A DNA stretch of 15,385 nucleotides, from assembly GCA_937954195.1 (NCBI GenBank), contig CALFYR010000174.1, positions 1-15,385 on the forward strand, in the 5' to 3' direction. Made by a program: the position numbers and the translations under genes. Source of the DNA: an uncultured Dehalococcoidia bacterium. Lineage in GTDB: Bacteria > Chloroflexota > Dehalococcoidia > Tepidiformales > Tepidiformaceae. Numbering within the stretch: the first letter of the stretch is position 1; each line of letters starts with the position of its first letter. Under the pieces are notes generated by a model, which saw only the letters and a list, made by a program, of their open reading frames with translations, did not search any database and was not told the DNA's origin. Shown in pieces: positions 6,341 to 14,800 of this stretch.

Positions 6341-7873
6341 CTAGACTTCCGGCGCGTACTGGCTGATCCGGAAGATGACGAATTCAGCCGGCTTCACCGG
6401 GGCGATACCGATATCGACGATGAGCTGACCGAGGTCGCGCGTGGCCTGCGGGTTGTTCTCCGCATCGCACTTCACGAAGAAGGCCTGCTCGGCCGTCGCG
6501 CCGAAGAGCGCGCCGTTGCGGTACACCACGGTCAGGAAGGCCGAGATGTCGCGCCGGATCTTCGCCCAGAGGATCTGGTCGTTCGGCTCGAACACCGTCC
6601 ACTGCGTGCCGCGTTCGATCGACTTCTCGACGAAGTTGAACAGGCGACGGACGTTGAGGTACCGCCATGACGGGTCGCTCGAGAGCGTCCGGGCGCCCCA
6701 CACGCGGATACCGCGGCCGGCGAAAACGCGGAGGCAGTTCACGCCGTTCGGGTTCAGGACGCTCTGCTCGGCGCCAGTGAGGTTGATCGGCAGCGAAATC
6801 ACGCCGCGGATGACTTCGTTCGCGGGAGCCTTGTGCACGCCGCGTTCGTTGTCGTTCCGGGCCCAGATGCCGGCCATGTGGCCCGAAGGCGGGATGGTAA
6901 TCGTGGTGCTCGGCGAATTCGGAGTCGGGTCCGCAACCGTGATCCACGGGTAGTACATCGCCGCGTACTTGGAGTCGTAGCCGGCGGTGTTCATCCGCCA
7001 GTCCTGCGCTTCCTGGGCGTTCAGGTCCGGGGGAGTATCGATGATCGCGACGCGGTCACCCATGCGTTCGCAGTGGGCAATCATGTCGAGCTGGACAGCC
7101 TTCACGCCGTCCATATCGAGCGAGCCCGCCTGGTAGGCGGCCATGATGTCGGGAGCCACCACCATCGTCACTTCGTCGACGGCTTCGAGGCCGCCAAGGC
7201 CGCTGCGGGCCGTCACATCGCCCTGGTAATCCGCGGGCGTGATCGGGACGAGGGCCGCGTTCGTGGTTGGCGGGAGCGCCAGCGGGTACGTGCCCGGTGC
7301 CGGGGCGCGCTCCGCGGCGCTCAGGCCCGAAGCCTTCACTTCTTCGAGCTGAATCAGGGTCGACTGCTTGTTCACCACGTCGACAGCGTTCTTGGCGCCG
7401 CGGCCGAGGGTCAGGCCCTCGAACTTCTCTTCGGTGCCGCCGCCCTTCACCGTGATCGTGAAGGAGTCGTCGTCGCCACCGGTCACTTCGACCGAAACGC
7501 CGTCGGCGCTGACGCCGGGCTTCGGGAGAGCCTTCAAGGACTGCGCATCGCCACCGGCCTTGGCTGCGATCTGGGCCACGGGCTGCGGGGTGCCGCCGTC
7601 GCTGGATTCGGCGCCGACACGGACCACGTAGCAGAGGCCGCCACCGTTGTTGAAGTACCCGTAGACGGCATGGGCGAGGTATGCGCCCGGAATGAAGCCG
7701 CCAAACGTTTCGACGAACTGAGTCCAGTTCGCGACCATCGTCGCCTTGCCCACCGGGCCTTTTTCGGCGACGCCGAGGAACGCGGCTACGGCAGTGCCGA
7801 CGCCCTCAATCGGTTTGGTGCCGCCATCGACTTCTTCGACGTAGACACCGGGTGTGAGATATGTGGCTGCCAT
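6341..7873 (-). CDS. CIS contractile sheath protein (Afp2/Pvc2-like)
   Basis: A 510-residue phage tail sheath family protein. The N-terminus, TYLTPGVYVEEVDGG then GVGTAVAAFLGVAEKGPVG, is the donor arm and first beta domain that link neighbouring subunits. The C-terminal domain is the most conserved: GRGIRVWGARTLSSDPSWRY, LNVRRLFNFVEKSIERGTQW, VFEPND and the final FVIFRISQYAPEV strand. A middle insertion (about 100-200) with GGDAQS, GDDDSFTITVKGG and similar stretches is likely the variable surface-exposed domain. ATG at 7873 has AAGGAG with 5-base spacing, the clearest RBS in the locus. It is the only sheath gene in the window, whereas Afp-type loci often carry two or three. It lies just upstream of the tube gene, as expected. 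Confidence 0.97.
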   Translation of the reverse strand: MAATYLTPGVYVEEVDGGTKPIEGVGTAVAAFLGVAEKGPVGKATMVANWTQFVETFGGFIPGAYLAHAVYGYFNNGGGLCYVVRVGAESSDGGTPQPVAQIAAKAGGDAQSLKALPKPGVSADGVSVEVTGGDDDSFTITVKGGGTEEKFEGLTLGRGAKNAVDVVNKQSTLIQLEEVKASGLSAAERAPAPGTYPLALPPTTNAALVPITPADYQGDVTARSGLGGLEAVDEVTMVVAPDIMAAYQAGSLDMDGVKAVQLDMIAHCERMGDRVAIIDTPPDLNAQEAQDWRMNTAGYDSKYAAMYYPWITVADPTPNSPSTTITIPPSGHMAGIWARNDNERGVHKAPANEVIRGVISLPINLTGAEQSVLNPNGVNCLRVFAGRGIRVWGARTLSSDPSWRYLNVRRLFNFVEKSIERGTQWTVFEPNDQILWAKIRRDISAFLTVVYRNGALFGATAEQAFFVKCDAENNPQATRDLGQLIVDIGIAPVKPAEFVIFRISQYAPEV

Positions 7874-7924
7874 CGCGGCTCCTTTTTCGTGTGTGGGTGC
7901 GGCCGGGGTGCCCGAAGCGCGGTC

Positions 7925-7955
7925 ATATTAGCAGCAAGTTCGCGCTGCTGCGCAA
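7925..7955 (-). promoter_or_regulatory. Possible promoter ahead of the sheath gene
   Basis: The 144-base gap between the terminator gene and the sheath gene is the largest between genes here. On the minus strand a TAATAT hexamer (7930-7925) could be a -10 element, with TTGCGC (7955-7950) 19 bases upstream as a weak -35. A 6-bp inverted repeat AGCAGC / GCTGCT (7930-7949, 8-base loop) sits within the spacer and could be an operator. An imperfect palindrome (7976-7992) lies just upstream. The match to consensus is modest. Confidence 0.3.
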
Positions 7956-8017
7956 GGAATCCGGGGCTTTGTGGTGGAATTTCTCAACTTCCGTTACGGC
8001 GTCCGGTTACAACCCGG

Positions 8018-8833
8018 TCACAGTTCGATGTCATAACTCTCGGAAGGCACAACGATCGACCGTTCGGCCTCTGCTCCCTCGGCCGAAATCGCGTGCAGCA
8101 TGTGCTGTCCGCGGGGCACTCCGCCGAGTGAGAACCGCCCATCCGCGTCTGTCGTCGAACTCAGGCCACTGCCGACTATCTGTACCGTCGCGCCCGCCAG
8201 CACCGCGTCGGGGTCGCCTCGCCGGTGGGCCACACCGCCAATCTGGATGTACGACTCCCGCCACTCGTCGCCGGTGGCTTCGAACCCAAATTCCACGGTG
8301 CGCACCAGCGGGCCCTCGACCGTGCGGAGGGCGTCCAGGGGCGTCGTCACCACGAACACCAGGCACGCGCGCAGGTCGTTATCCAGCACACCCCACAGGT
8401 CGACCGGCTTGAAGATGTGCTCAGGCGGCATGACGCGCGAAAGCAGCGGGTACTCGGTGCCCACCAGGTACCCCTGGAGGTACCTCTCCGGGATTTCCAT
8501 GGTCCGCATCATGGATGCGAGGACGCGCCCGAGGATGCGGTGCTCGTCTTCGGGTTCGCGGGCCCAGGCCGTCACCATGTAGCTGAGGTCGATGCGCCGC
8601 ATCGGGAACGAGCGGCTGAACGAATGGTCCGGGCGCTGTTTGAGGATCGGCGTCATGTCCTTGTAGCCCGGACGTTCGCGGATGTCGTACATGAACAGGT
8701 TGAGCGTTGGCTTTGAGAGCCGCCCGGACCACTCGCGCGTCGGGCGCTCAAACGAGATGTCGACTTCGCCCCGATCGATCGGGACGTCAGCGATCAGGAA
8801 CTGGCGTACGGTTTCGTCGACATCGTTGAACAC
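8018..8833 (-). CDS. CIS tail terminator (DUF4255 / Pvc16-like) with C-terminal carboxypeptidase-regulatory-like domain
   Basis: A 271-residue protein. Residues about 1-190 are DUF4255/Pvc16_N: MFNDVDETVRQFLIADVP at the start, PTLNLFMYDIRE, then RRIDLSYMVTAWA, DEHRILGRVLASMMR and PLDLWG-like and VVTTPLDA stretches. In PVC/Afp particles this protein caps the end of tube and sheath distal to the baseplate. Residues about 200-271 (GGVAHRRGDPDAVLAGATVQI, then TTDADGRFSLGGVPRGQHML) form a carboxypeptidase-regulatory-like beta sandwich, a common appended domain. The start is GTG at 8833; there is no clear SD, but the MFNDVDETVRQF opening is typical of the family. It follows the DUF4157 gene by 13 bases, suggesting cotranscription or coupling. 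Confidence 0.93.
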   Translation of the reverse strand: MFNDVDETVRQFLIADVPIDRGEVDISFERPTREWSGRLSKPTLNLFMYDIRERPGYKDMTPILKQRPDHSFSRSFPMRRIDLSYMVTAWAREPEDEHRILGRVLASMMRTMEIPERYLQGYLVGTEYPLLSRVMPPEHIFKPVDLWGVLDNDLRACLVFVVTTPLDALRTVEGPLVRTVEFGFEATGDEWRESYIQIGGVAHRRGDPDAVLAGATVQIVGSGLSSTTDADGRFSLGGVPRGQHMLHAISAEGAEAERSIVVPSESYDIEL

Positions 8834-8846
8834 GAGTTAATGCCGG

Positions 8847-9779
8847 TCAGGACTGTTCGTTTTCGAGCTTGCGCTGGGCCGCGCCGGAAAGCACCGCGTC
8901 GGCCGTTTGGTCGGCCTCGTGCTCCAGCGGGTCATCAGCGGGCCCGGCGGTCATTGGGCCGCCCCCGCCGGTGCCGCTGCGCTGCTGCACCACATGCGAG
9001 AGCTCGTGCGCCATGAGGTGCTGGTCCGAGGTGCTTGCGTCCGAGCGCAGGAAGATGTCGTTGCCGGTGGTGAACGCCTTCGCCGTCATCTGCCGGTTGA
9101 GCACGTCGGATTGCGGGTCCTGGTGGACGCGGACGTCCGAGAAGTCCTGGCCGAAACCAGCCTCCATCCGTTCGCGGAAGCTGGAGTCCATGCCGCTTCC
9201 GCTGCCGCGCATCGAATCGATCTGGGAGCTGATCTCGCCGCCCACCGGTCCGCCTTCGAGGCCAACCTTCGGGGTCGGGTCGTGCTTCATCTGAAGCTCT
9301 TCCTCTTCGCCCTGGCGCTGGAGCGAAGCGTCATGCTTCATCTGAAGCTCTTCCTCTTCGGCTTCGCCACCTTCGGACCCGCGCTGGATCGAGGGGTCAT
9401 GCTTCATTTGAAGCTCTTCTTCCTCGGCTTCAGCGCCTTCGGAGCGCTGGATGGAGGGATCATGCTTCATCTGAAGCTCTTCCTCTTCGGCCTCGCCGCC
9501 TTCTGAACGCTGAATGGTGGGGTCGTGCTTCATTTGAAGCTCTTCCTCTTCGGCCTCGCCTCCCTCGGATTCTCGCTGGATCGCGGGGTCGTGCTTCATC
9601 TGCACTTCGTCGCTGTCGCCGTGCCGCTGGACCATACGGGCCACCGCGCGGTTGCCTGCCGCCCCCTGGAGCCTCAGCAGCGGATGAGTCGGCGTATCGG
9701 CCGTTGCGCGCTGCGCCTGGGCCGCGTGCTGGCGCGGCGCCTTCCCCAGCCGTTCTGCTTCGGAGACGAATTCAGACAT
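8847..9779 (-). CDS. DUF4157 protein with HExxH motif and six acidic repeats
   Basis: A 310-residue protein. Residues 1-58 are a polar N-terminal tail containing RLQGAAGNRAVARMVQR. Residues 59-167 hold six copies of a QMKHD unit separated by acidic EGGEAEEEE linkers. Residues about 190-295 are the DUF4157 domain: SFRERMEAGFGQDFSDVRVH, AKAFTTGNDIFLRSD, LMAHELSHVVQQRSG with HELSH at 258-262 (an HExxH zinc-peptidase signature), then DPLEHEADQTADAVL. DUF4157 proteins are frequent in CIS loci and have been proposed as cargo or toxin-linked; whether they are active peptidases is unsettled. I chose ATG at 9779 because AGAGG lies 6 bases upstream and a promoter-like element ends just before it; a longer in-frame GTG at 9818 would fall within that promoter. 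A cargo-related role is inference. Confidence 0.92.
   Translation of the reverse strand: MSEFVSEAERLGKAPRQHAAQAQRATADTPTHPLLRLQGAAGNRAVARMVQRHGDSDEVQMKHDPAIQRESEGGEAEEEELQMKHDPTIQRSEGGEAEEEELQMKHDPSIQRSEGAEAEEEELQMKHDPSIQRGSEGGEAEEEELQMKHDASLQRQGEEEELQMKHDPTPKVGLEGGPVGGEISSQIDSMRGSGSGMDSSFRERMEAGFGQDFSDVRVHQDPQSDVLNRQMTAKAFTTGNDIFLRSDASTSDQHLMAHELSHVVQQRSGTGGGGPMTAGPADDPLEHEADQTADAVLSGAAQRKLENEQS
9279..9605 (-). repeat. Six-copy repeat encoding acidic QMKHD units
   Basis: Units start at residues 59, 81, 102, 123, 145 and 162 of the DUF4157 protein, giving spacings of 22, 21, 21, 22 and 17 residues. The consensus is LQMKHDPxIQR followed by SEGGEAEEEE. The fifth unit reads ASLQR and is followed by a shortened linker; the sixth lacks the IQR part. 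The DNA copies are also very similar, pointing to recent tandem duplication and likely length variation between strains. Confidence 0.95.
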
Positions 9780-9797
9780 GGCACACCTCTTCGCGAC

Positions 9798-9826
9798 ATC
9801 ATAGACCTTTCGGCCCACGCTGCCAG
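9798..9826 (-). promoter_or_regulatory. Predicted sigma70-type promoter for the DUF4157 gene
   Basis: On the minus strand CTGGCA (9826-9821, 4 of 6 to TTGACA) and TATGAT (9803-9798, 5 of 6 to TATAAT) are separated by exactly 17 bases in the 66-base gap after the ATPase gene. A start near 9791 would give a leader of about 12 bases holding the SD. It would allow DUF4157 and the terminator to be expressed apart from the upstream genes. Confidence 0.45.
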
Positions 9827-9845
9827 CCCGCGCAATGGTGATTAT

Positions 9846-11840
9846 TCAGTGCACGAGGTGGTAGTAGTCGCCGAATTCCGTGCTGGTCACCAGCCGCCCG
9901 AGTTTCTGGAACTCGCGGCGCGTGCCACGAATGAGATGGCCCATGTTGAGCGCCACGTTCTCATCGGCCGCGAAGAACGCCGCCGCGAGCACGATGTTCC
10001 GGATGTTGCCGCCACTGATCTTGAACTGGCGCGCCAGGAAGCCGAGGTCCACGTCGTCATCCACCGGCAGCTCCGGCGGCATCGTCGAGCGCCAGATCCG
10101 GAGGCGGTACTCCTCTTCGGGCATTGGGAAGTCGATGACGAAGTGCATGCGCCGGAGGAACGCTTCGTCCAGGTTCATTTTCAGGTTCGTCGAAAGGACA
10201 ACCGCCCCGGAGTACTCCTCCATCCGCTGGAGCAGGTAGGCCGTCTCGATGTTCGCGTACCGGTCGTGCGCGTCCTTCACCTCGGACCGCTTCCCGAACA
10301 GCGCGTCGGCTTCGTCGAAAAAGAGGATCGCGTTGGATTGTTCGGCGTCCTTGAAGATCGCCCCGATGTTCTTCTCGGTCTCGCCGATGTACTTCGAGAC
10401 CACGCCCGAAAGGTCGATCTTGTAGAGGTCCAGGCCCAGCTGGCCCGCGATGACGTCCGCGGCCATCGTCTTGCCGGTACCTGATTGGCCCGCGAAGAGG
10501 GCGATGACCCCTTTGCCCATCGCCAGCTTCCGATCGAAACCCCACGTGTCGTAGACGAGGTGGCGGTGTTCGATCATCGCGCAGAATTCGCGCAGTTGGG
10601 TCAGCGGGTCGGGTTCGAGGATGATGTCGTCCCACTTGTAGTGCGGGTTCACCTTCCTTGCCAGCGAACTGAGGATAACGGCCGACTGCGTCCGCGCCGC
10701 CGCGTAGAGGTCGTCACGGCCGATGACTGGCCGGTCCGGGTCGCGGGTCAGTGCAATGCCGCGAGCAAGGCCCACCGCCGCCGTGATGTTGTCACGCGGT
10801 AACCGGAACTTCCCCGTCAGCGCTTCGAGTTCGCTGTCCGTGATTCCCTGCACGCCCGCCTCCGCCAGGTCGGCACGCCAGCACGCCAGGCGCGTCTCGA
10901 AGTCAAGGTCCGCTACGCGGACGAGCGGAGCGGCGTAGCGAGGCTCGTTCTCTGTGGCCACAAGTGTCAGCGGAGCGACACCTTCGCGGACCGTCCGCTC
11001 GAGCCGGTCGCGCTCGGCCGGTTCCAGGGTGTCGGTTCGAATGAGCAGGAGTGCGGCGCGCCGTAGCCCGGCCTCGCGGTCGGCGCGGGCGAGGTGCTCC
11101 CAGAGCCCGACGACGTGCTCTTTTGCTGCGGCTACGTCCAGTTCGATGATCGCCGTGAGTTCGCCGCCGGAAGCGAGGGCGTTTGCGGCTTCCCGAATGC
11201 GGCCAGCGTCGTTCCCCCAGAGCACGGCGATCGGTGGTTCGAGCGTGGTCGCCGGGAGGCTCGCGAGGGCCGCTGCCTCCGGGGGCGCCTGGCGGCCCGG
11301 TTCGACCGGCACCTCACGGGCCACGGGTTCGATGACCTCGTCGATGGCGTCGCCGCCAAGCAGGTAGCCGAGCACCCGCGAATCCAACGCCACGAGCCGG
11401 GCGGTGAGCGGCGTCCATGTCGTTCCCGGTTCGTCGTTAATGGTAATCAACCGGTGCCGCCGCAATGGAGACGCGGCATCGAAGACGGTGAGCGCCGCCA
11501 TGGGGTCCGGCGCGAGCAAGCGCAGCGCCAGTTCCACCCGTGGCCGCCGGCGCGAGACATCGTCCTGCACGTACGCGATCAGTCGCTCCACGGCGGGCCG
11601 CGTTTCCGCCGCCAGGCAAAGCGCGAGCACCCCGGCCTCGACCTCGCTCAGCCGGCAGGATGCGGTGAGGTGGTCGAGACGCTGCGTGATGCCGGGTGGA
11701 GCCTGTTCCGCAACCTCGCCCAGGAGCCGATCGGCTTCGTTTTCAGAGATGTAGAGCCCGCGCAGGTCGTCTTCGCCGACCGGCACGCCGGCGGTGCGCA
11801 TGCGCTCAATTTCGCGAGCGAGGAGCTGTGGGATGTTCAT
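9846..11840 (-). CDS. CIS AAA+ ATPase (Afp15/Pvc15-like)
   Basis: A 664-residue protein. The N-terminal ~430 residues are a family-typical non-catalytic region (start MNIPQLLAREIERMRTAGVP) that includes a degenerate ATPase-like segment around 200-330. The C-terminal AAA+ module has Walker A GQSGTGKT (451-458, Lys457), the pore-type KYIGETEKN (483-491), Walker B ILFFDEAD (505-512, Asp509-Glu510), sensor 1 STN (550-552) and RR arginine residues at 563-564. In Afp/PVC systems this ATPase is needed for particle assembly or sheath handling and may not be in the mature particle. ATG at 11840 follows the preceding gene by 6 bases with a weak SD (TTAGG). Its place upstream of the terminator and sheath differs from Afp, where it is near the 3' end. 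Confidence 0.94.
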   Translation of the reverse strand: MNIPQLLAREIERMRTAGVPVGEDDLRGLYISENEADRLLGEVAEQAPPGITQRLDHLTASCRLSEVEAGVLALCLAAETRPAVERLIAYVQDDVSRRRPRVELALRLLAPDPMAALTVFDAASPLRRHRLITINDEPGTTWTPLTARLVALDSRVLGYLLGGDAIDEVIEPVAREVPVEPGRQAPPEAAALASLPATTLEPPIAVLWGNDAGRIREAANALASGGELTAIIELDVAAAKEHVVGLWEHLARADREAGLRRAALLLIRTDTLEPAERDRLERTVREGVAPLTLVATENEPRYAAPLVRVADLDFETRLACWRADLAEAGVQGITDSELEALTGKFRLPRDNITAAVGLARGIALTRDPDRPVIGRDDLYAAARTQSAVILSSLARKVNPHYKWDDIILEPDPLTQLREFCAMIEHRHLVYDTWGFDRKLAMGKGVIALFAGQSGTGKTMAADVIAGQLGLDLYKIDLSGVVSKYIGETEKNIGAIFKDAEQSNAILFFDEADALFGKRSEVKDAHDRYANIETAYLLQRMEEYSGAVVLSTNLKMNLDEAFLRRMHFVIDFPMPEEEYRLRIWRSTMPPELPVDDDVDLGFLARQFKISGGNIRNIVLAAAFFAADENVALNMGHLIRGTRREFQKLGRLVTSTEFGDYYHLVH

Positions 11841-11846
11841 GGAAGC

Positions 11847-14800
11847 CTAACCGAAGCAATCATAGAACCAGCCGAAGTGCTCGCCAGGCCGGCCGTCCCA
11901 CGGCAGCCACTGTGCGTTGCCAGGATAGGTTGCCGAGAAGAATATCGAGCCCTCGCCGCATTCGGCCGGGACGATAGGGACGGAAAAGGTTCCGCTCGCG
12001 AACGGCTCAACTGAACCCTGGACCGGTGCCGAGCCCAACGTGCTCCAGGGACCACTGGCACCGAAGGCGTAGAAGAACGTGATGATGCCCGTAGGAGCCT
12101 GGTACCCGTCAGGGATGAGCGAATCAAAAAACGCCGCGATCGGCAACGCCTCGCCCCCAACCACTGCCGTTGCCGATGGCTGGGCATCGACGAACCAATC
12201 GGAAGTCAGCTGAGCCTGTGGCGCCTGAGGCACCTCAACCTTCACCGGTCCCGATGTCGAACAGTTCCCGCCGAGGCACACCGTCGCCTGGTACCAGCGA
12301 ACGCCCGCGGTGTTCAACGTCTGCTGATACGTCTTCGCGCCGTTCGAAATCTGCTCGATGATCTGGCCCGGCTGACCGTTCGAATCGGCCCGCGTCGTCC
12401 ATGTGATGCTGTTGTACGACTCCGAGAACTGCGTGAAGCAGTTGACCGTCACCTGCCCGTTGGACCAGCTGCCGTGCTGGCACGTCAGCGGCACAACCGC
12501 GGGCGGGCCAACCGGCACCCCGGTCGGTGTCGGCGTCGGCGTGCCGACCGGCGTTGGGGTCGAAGGCGTCGGCGTGGCCGAAGGGAAGGCGATCACTACC
12601 GCGGTCGAGCCCGTCGTGCAGACCGTGATGTTGCAAGCCGTCATCTCCACGTTGACCGACGTGTTCTGCGAGAACGTCGTCGCGAACGTCGTTGCGCCGG
12701 GTGCGGCCGGAGCCGGCAGGCCGTTCACGCTCCAGCGCGTTGTCGTGTAGTTGCCGGTCACGTTGCCGGTACAGGTAACGCCCGCGTTGGGGCCGTTGTA
12801 GGCCACATCGCAACTGACCTGCACGCTCTGTGGCGGCACGGGTGTCGGAGGAGGCGTCGGCGTCGGTGTGGGCTGCGGTGTCTCGGTTGGCTCGGGGGTC
12901 GGCGTCTCGGTCGGCACTTCGGTGGGGTCGCCGCCATTGTTCGGACCACCGCCCGTTCCGCCCGGCGTCGTGGGCTCGCCGTCGGGCGTCTCGGTCCCAT
13001 CGGGCGTGTTGCCCCCCGTGATGATTTCGGTCTCAACCGCCGGGTTCGAAGGGTCGAAGCCAAGCGACATAACGAGCTGACCGGTCGAGTCCTGCGTCTC
13101 CAGCGCCGCGTTGCCGTTTCGGTCGAAGCTGTGGATGGCCACGCTCGAACCGCCGCCGGCCGGGTTCACCACTTCGATGCGGTAGTCCTCGGGCGAGCCC
13201 GGCAGGTAAATCGAGGTCGTCCCCGCACCCGCTGGCGGCGGGCTTTCGATGCATGTCGGGTCGCGCCACGCGTCTCGTGTGTCGTACCAGGCGCCGCCAA
13301 TGTCTTCGGCCGGTGGGTCCGTGTTCACGGTCCCGACTACCTGGCCCGCCGAATCGACCACGCGCACTTTCAGGTCCTTCGGCACCGTGATAACCACGCC
13401 GCTCAAGTCGTTGCTGGGTTCGAACAGGACGGATTTCTTCACCTTGCCTTCGTACGCCGCATAGGTGTTGCGCTCGGGGTAGTACGGGTCGTTCAGCAGC
13501 ACCGTGCCGTCGTCGTCGAGCCCGACCGCCGCCACGAAGTGCCCCGGAACTTCCAGCACCACCGGGCGGCCCGCCTGCAGCTGCTCTCGAACCTCGTCCT
13601 CGGTCCCGCTTCCGAATCCTGCGAACCGGATCGTCGTGCTCCCCGGGCGTGACCGCGCGATCTGGCCGGAGAGCTCGTTCGCGGCCGCCCAGATCACGTC
13701 GCCGTAGATATAGCCCTTGCTCACCCATCCGCGGCTCGTCTTGCGAGCTTCTTCGTTGAACCACGCGTTCACCGTCTCCGGCGTGAGTTCCGAACCATCG
13801 GGCATTGTCACAATGTTGAAAATGGCCATGACCGTCGCGACCGAGGTCATGGCGCAACCGCACTGCTCGATTGTGGTGCCGCACCAGTCGGGCCCGAACT
13901 CCGGATCGCCCGCGCGTGCATATTCCACCGTGGCCCAGGTGGGGTTGTTCTGGGCGAAGAGTGGCGTCCCCGAACCGCCGCCGGGAACTTCAGTTGGCGT
14001 GATGACCGGCCGTTGGTCCGCCGGCTTGTCGCACATGTGGACGCCCTCGTAGGCTGCCTCGGCGCCCGACGCGGTCGCCGCCGCATCGTCCTTGGTTGAC
14101 CACGGGACCCAGCCCGGCATTTCGTCGCGGTAGACCCAGGAAAGCCACAACCCGAGCGCAATCGCGCCGAGGAGCAGCAGCAGGATAACGGGCATCTTCC
14201 ATTTTTCGAGCGGCGGCCGGATGGCGAGCTGCCCCTGCGTTTCCACCGCCGTGGATGTGCCGTGCACCGGCACCGCGGTCAGCCGGAACGGGATGAAATA
14301 GTTGCGGCCAAACAACTGGCGTTTGTTGCGCTTGATGCGCGCCGGCACCCGGCGCTCTTCGCCCGGCCGAATCTCAATGGATGGCTGCTGGAAGCCGAAC
14401 ACGAACGTGCCCTCGTCGTCCGCGCCGACGAGGTTGTACGTCACAACGGCGTTCCCGCGGTTCTTCGCCACGACCGTGAAATCGCGTTTGCTGCGCACAG
14501 GCGTGAGCGAGAGGTCGGTCGCATCGAACGGGAGCACGACGAGTTTCCCGAAGGCCATCGCCTCGCGGTCGTGCTCGCCGCTGCTCACCACCACGCCGAA
14601 GTCGTACTCACCGGCGAGCGATTCCGGCGAAATGGGCGGCTGGATGATGAGCGTGATGGACTCCTGGCCGCCGGGAACCAGCGCGAACGTTGGTTGGCTG
14701 ATGCTCACCCAGGTCGCGGGTATGCCTGTCACCGTCACGTTGAGCAGGTCCACAATGTGGCCGCGGTTGTGGATGGTGACGGTTGCGAAAACCGCGCCGC

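Noticed and set aside
6833..8131. Long plus-strand open frame (432 codons) opposite the sheath gene
   Set aside because: It is antisense to a clearly recognisable sheath gene, its translation is Arg/His/Gly-rich with no recognisable fold, and it crosses gene ends. Such open frames are a by-product of high GC codon usage.
9780..9818. Longer N-terminus for the DUF4157 protein from GTG at 9818
   Set aside because: ATG at 9779 has a good SD at 6-base spacing, and the extension overlaps a promoter-like element.
12500..12600. GC-rich near-repeats resembling a tandem array or CRISPR-like pattern
   Set aside because: They encode a Thr/Pro linker (TPTP-type) between Ig-like repeats of the FHA-C39 protein. 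There are no spacers or constant repeat units.
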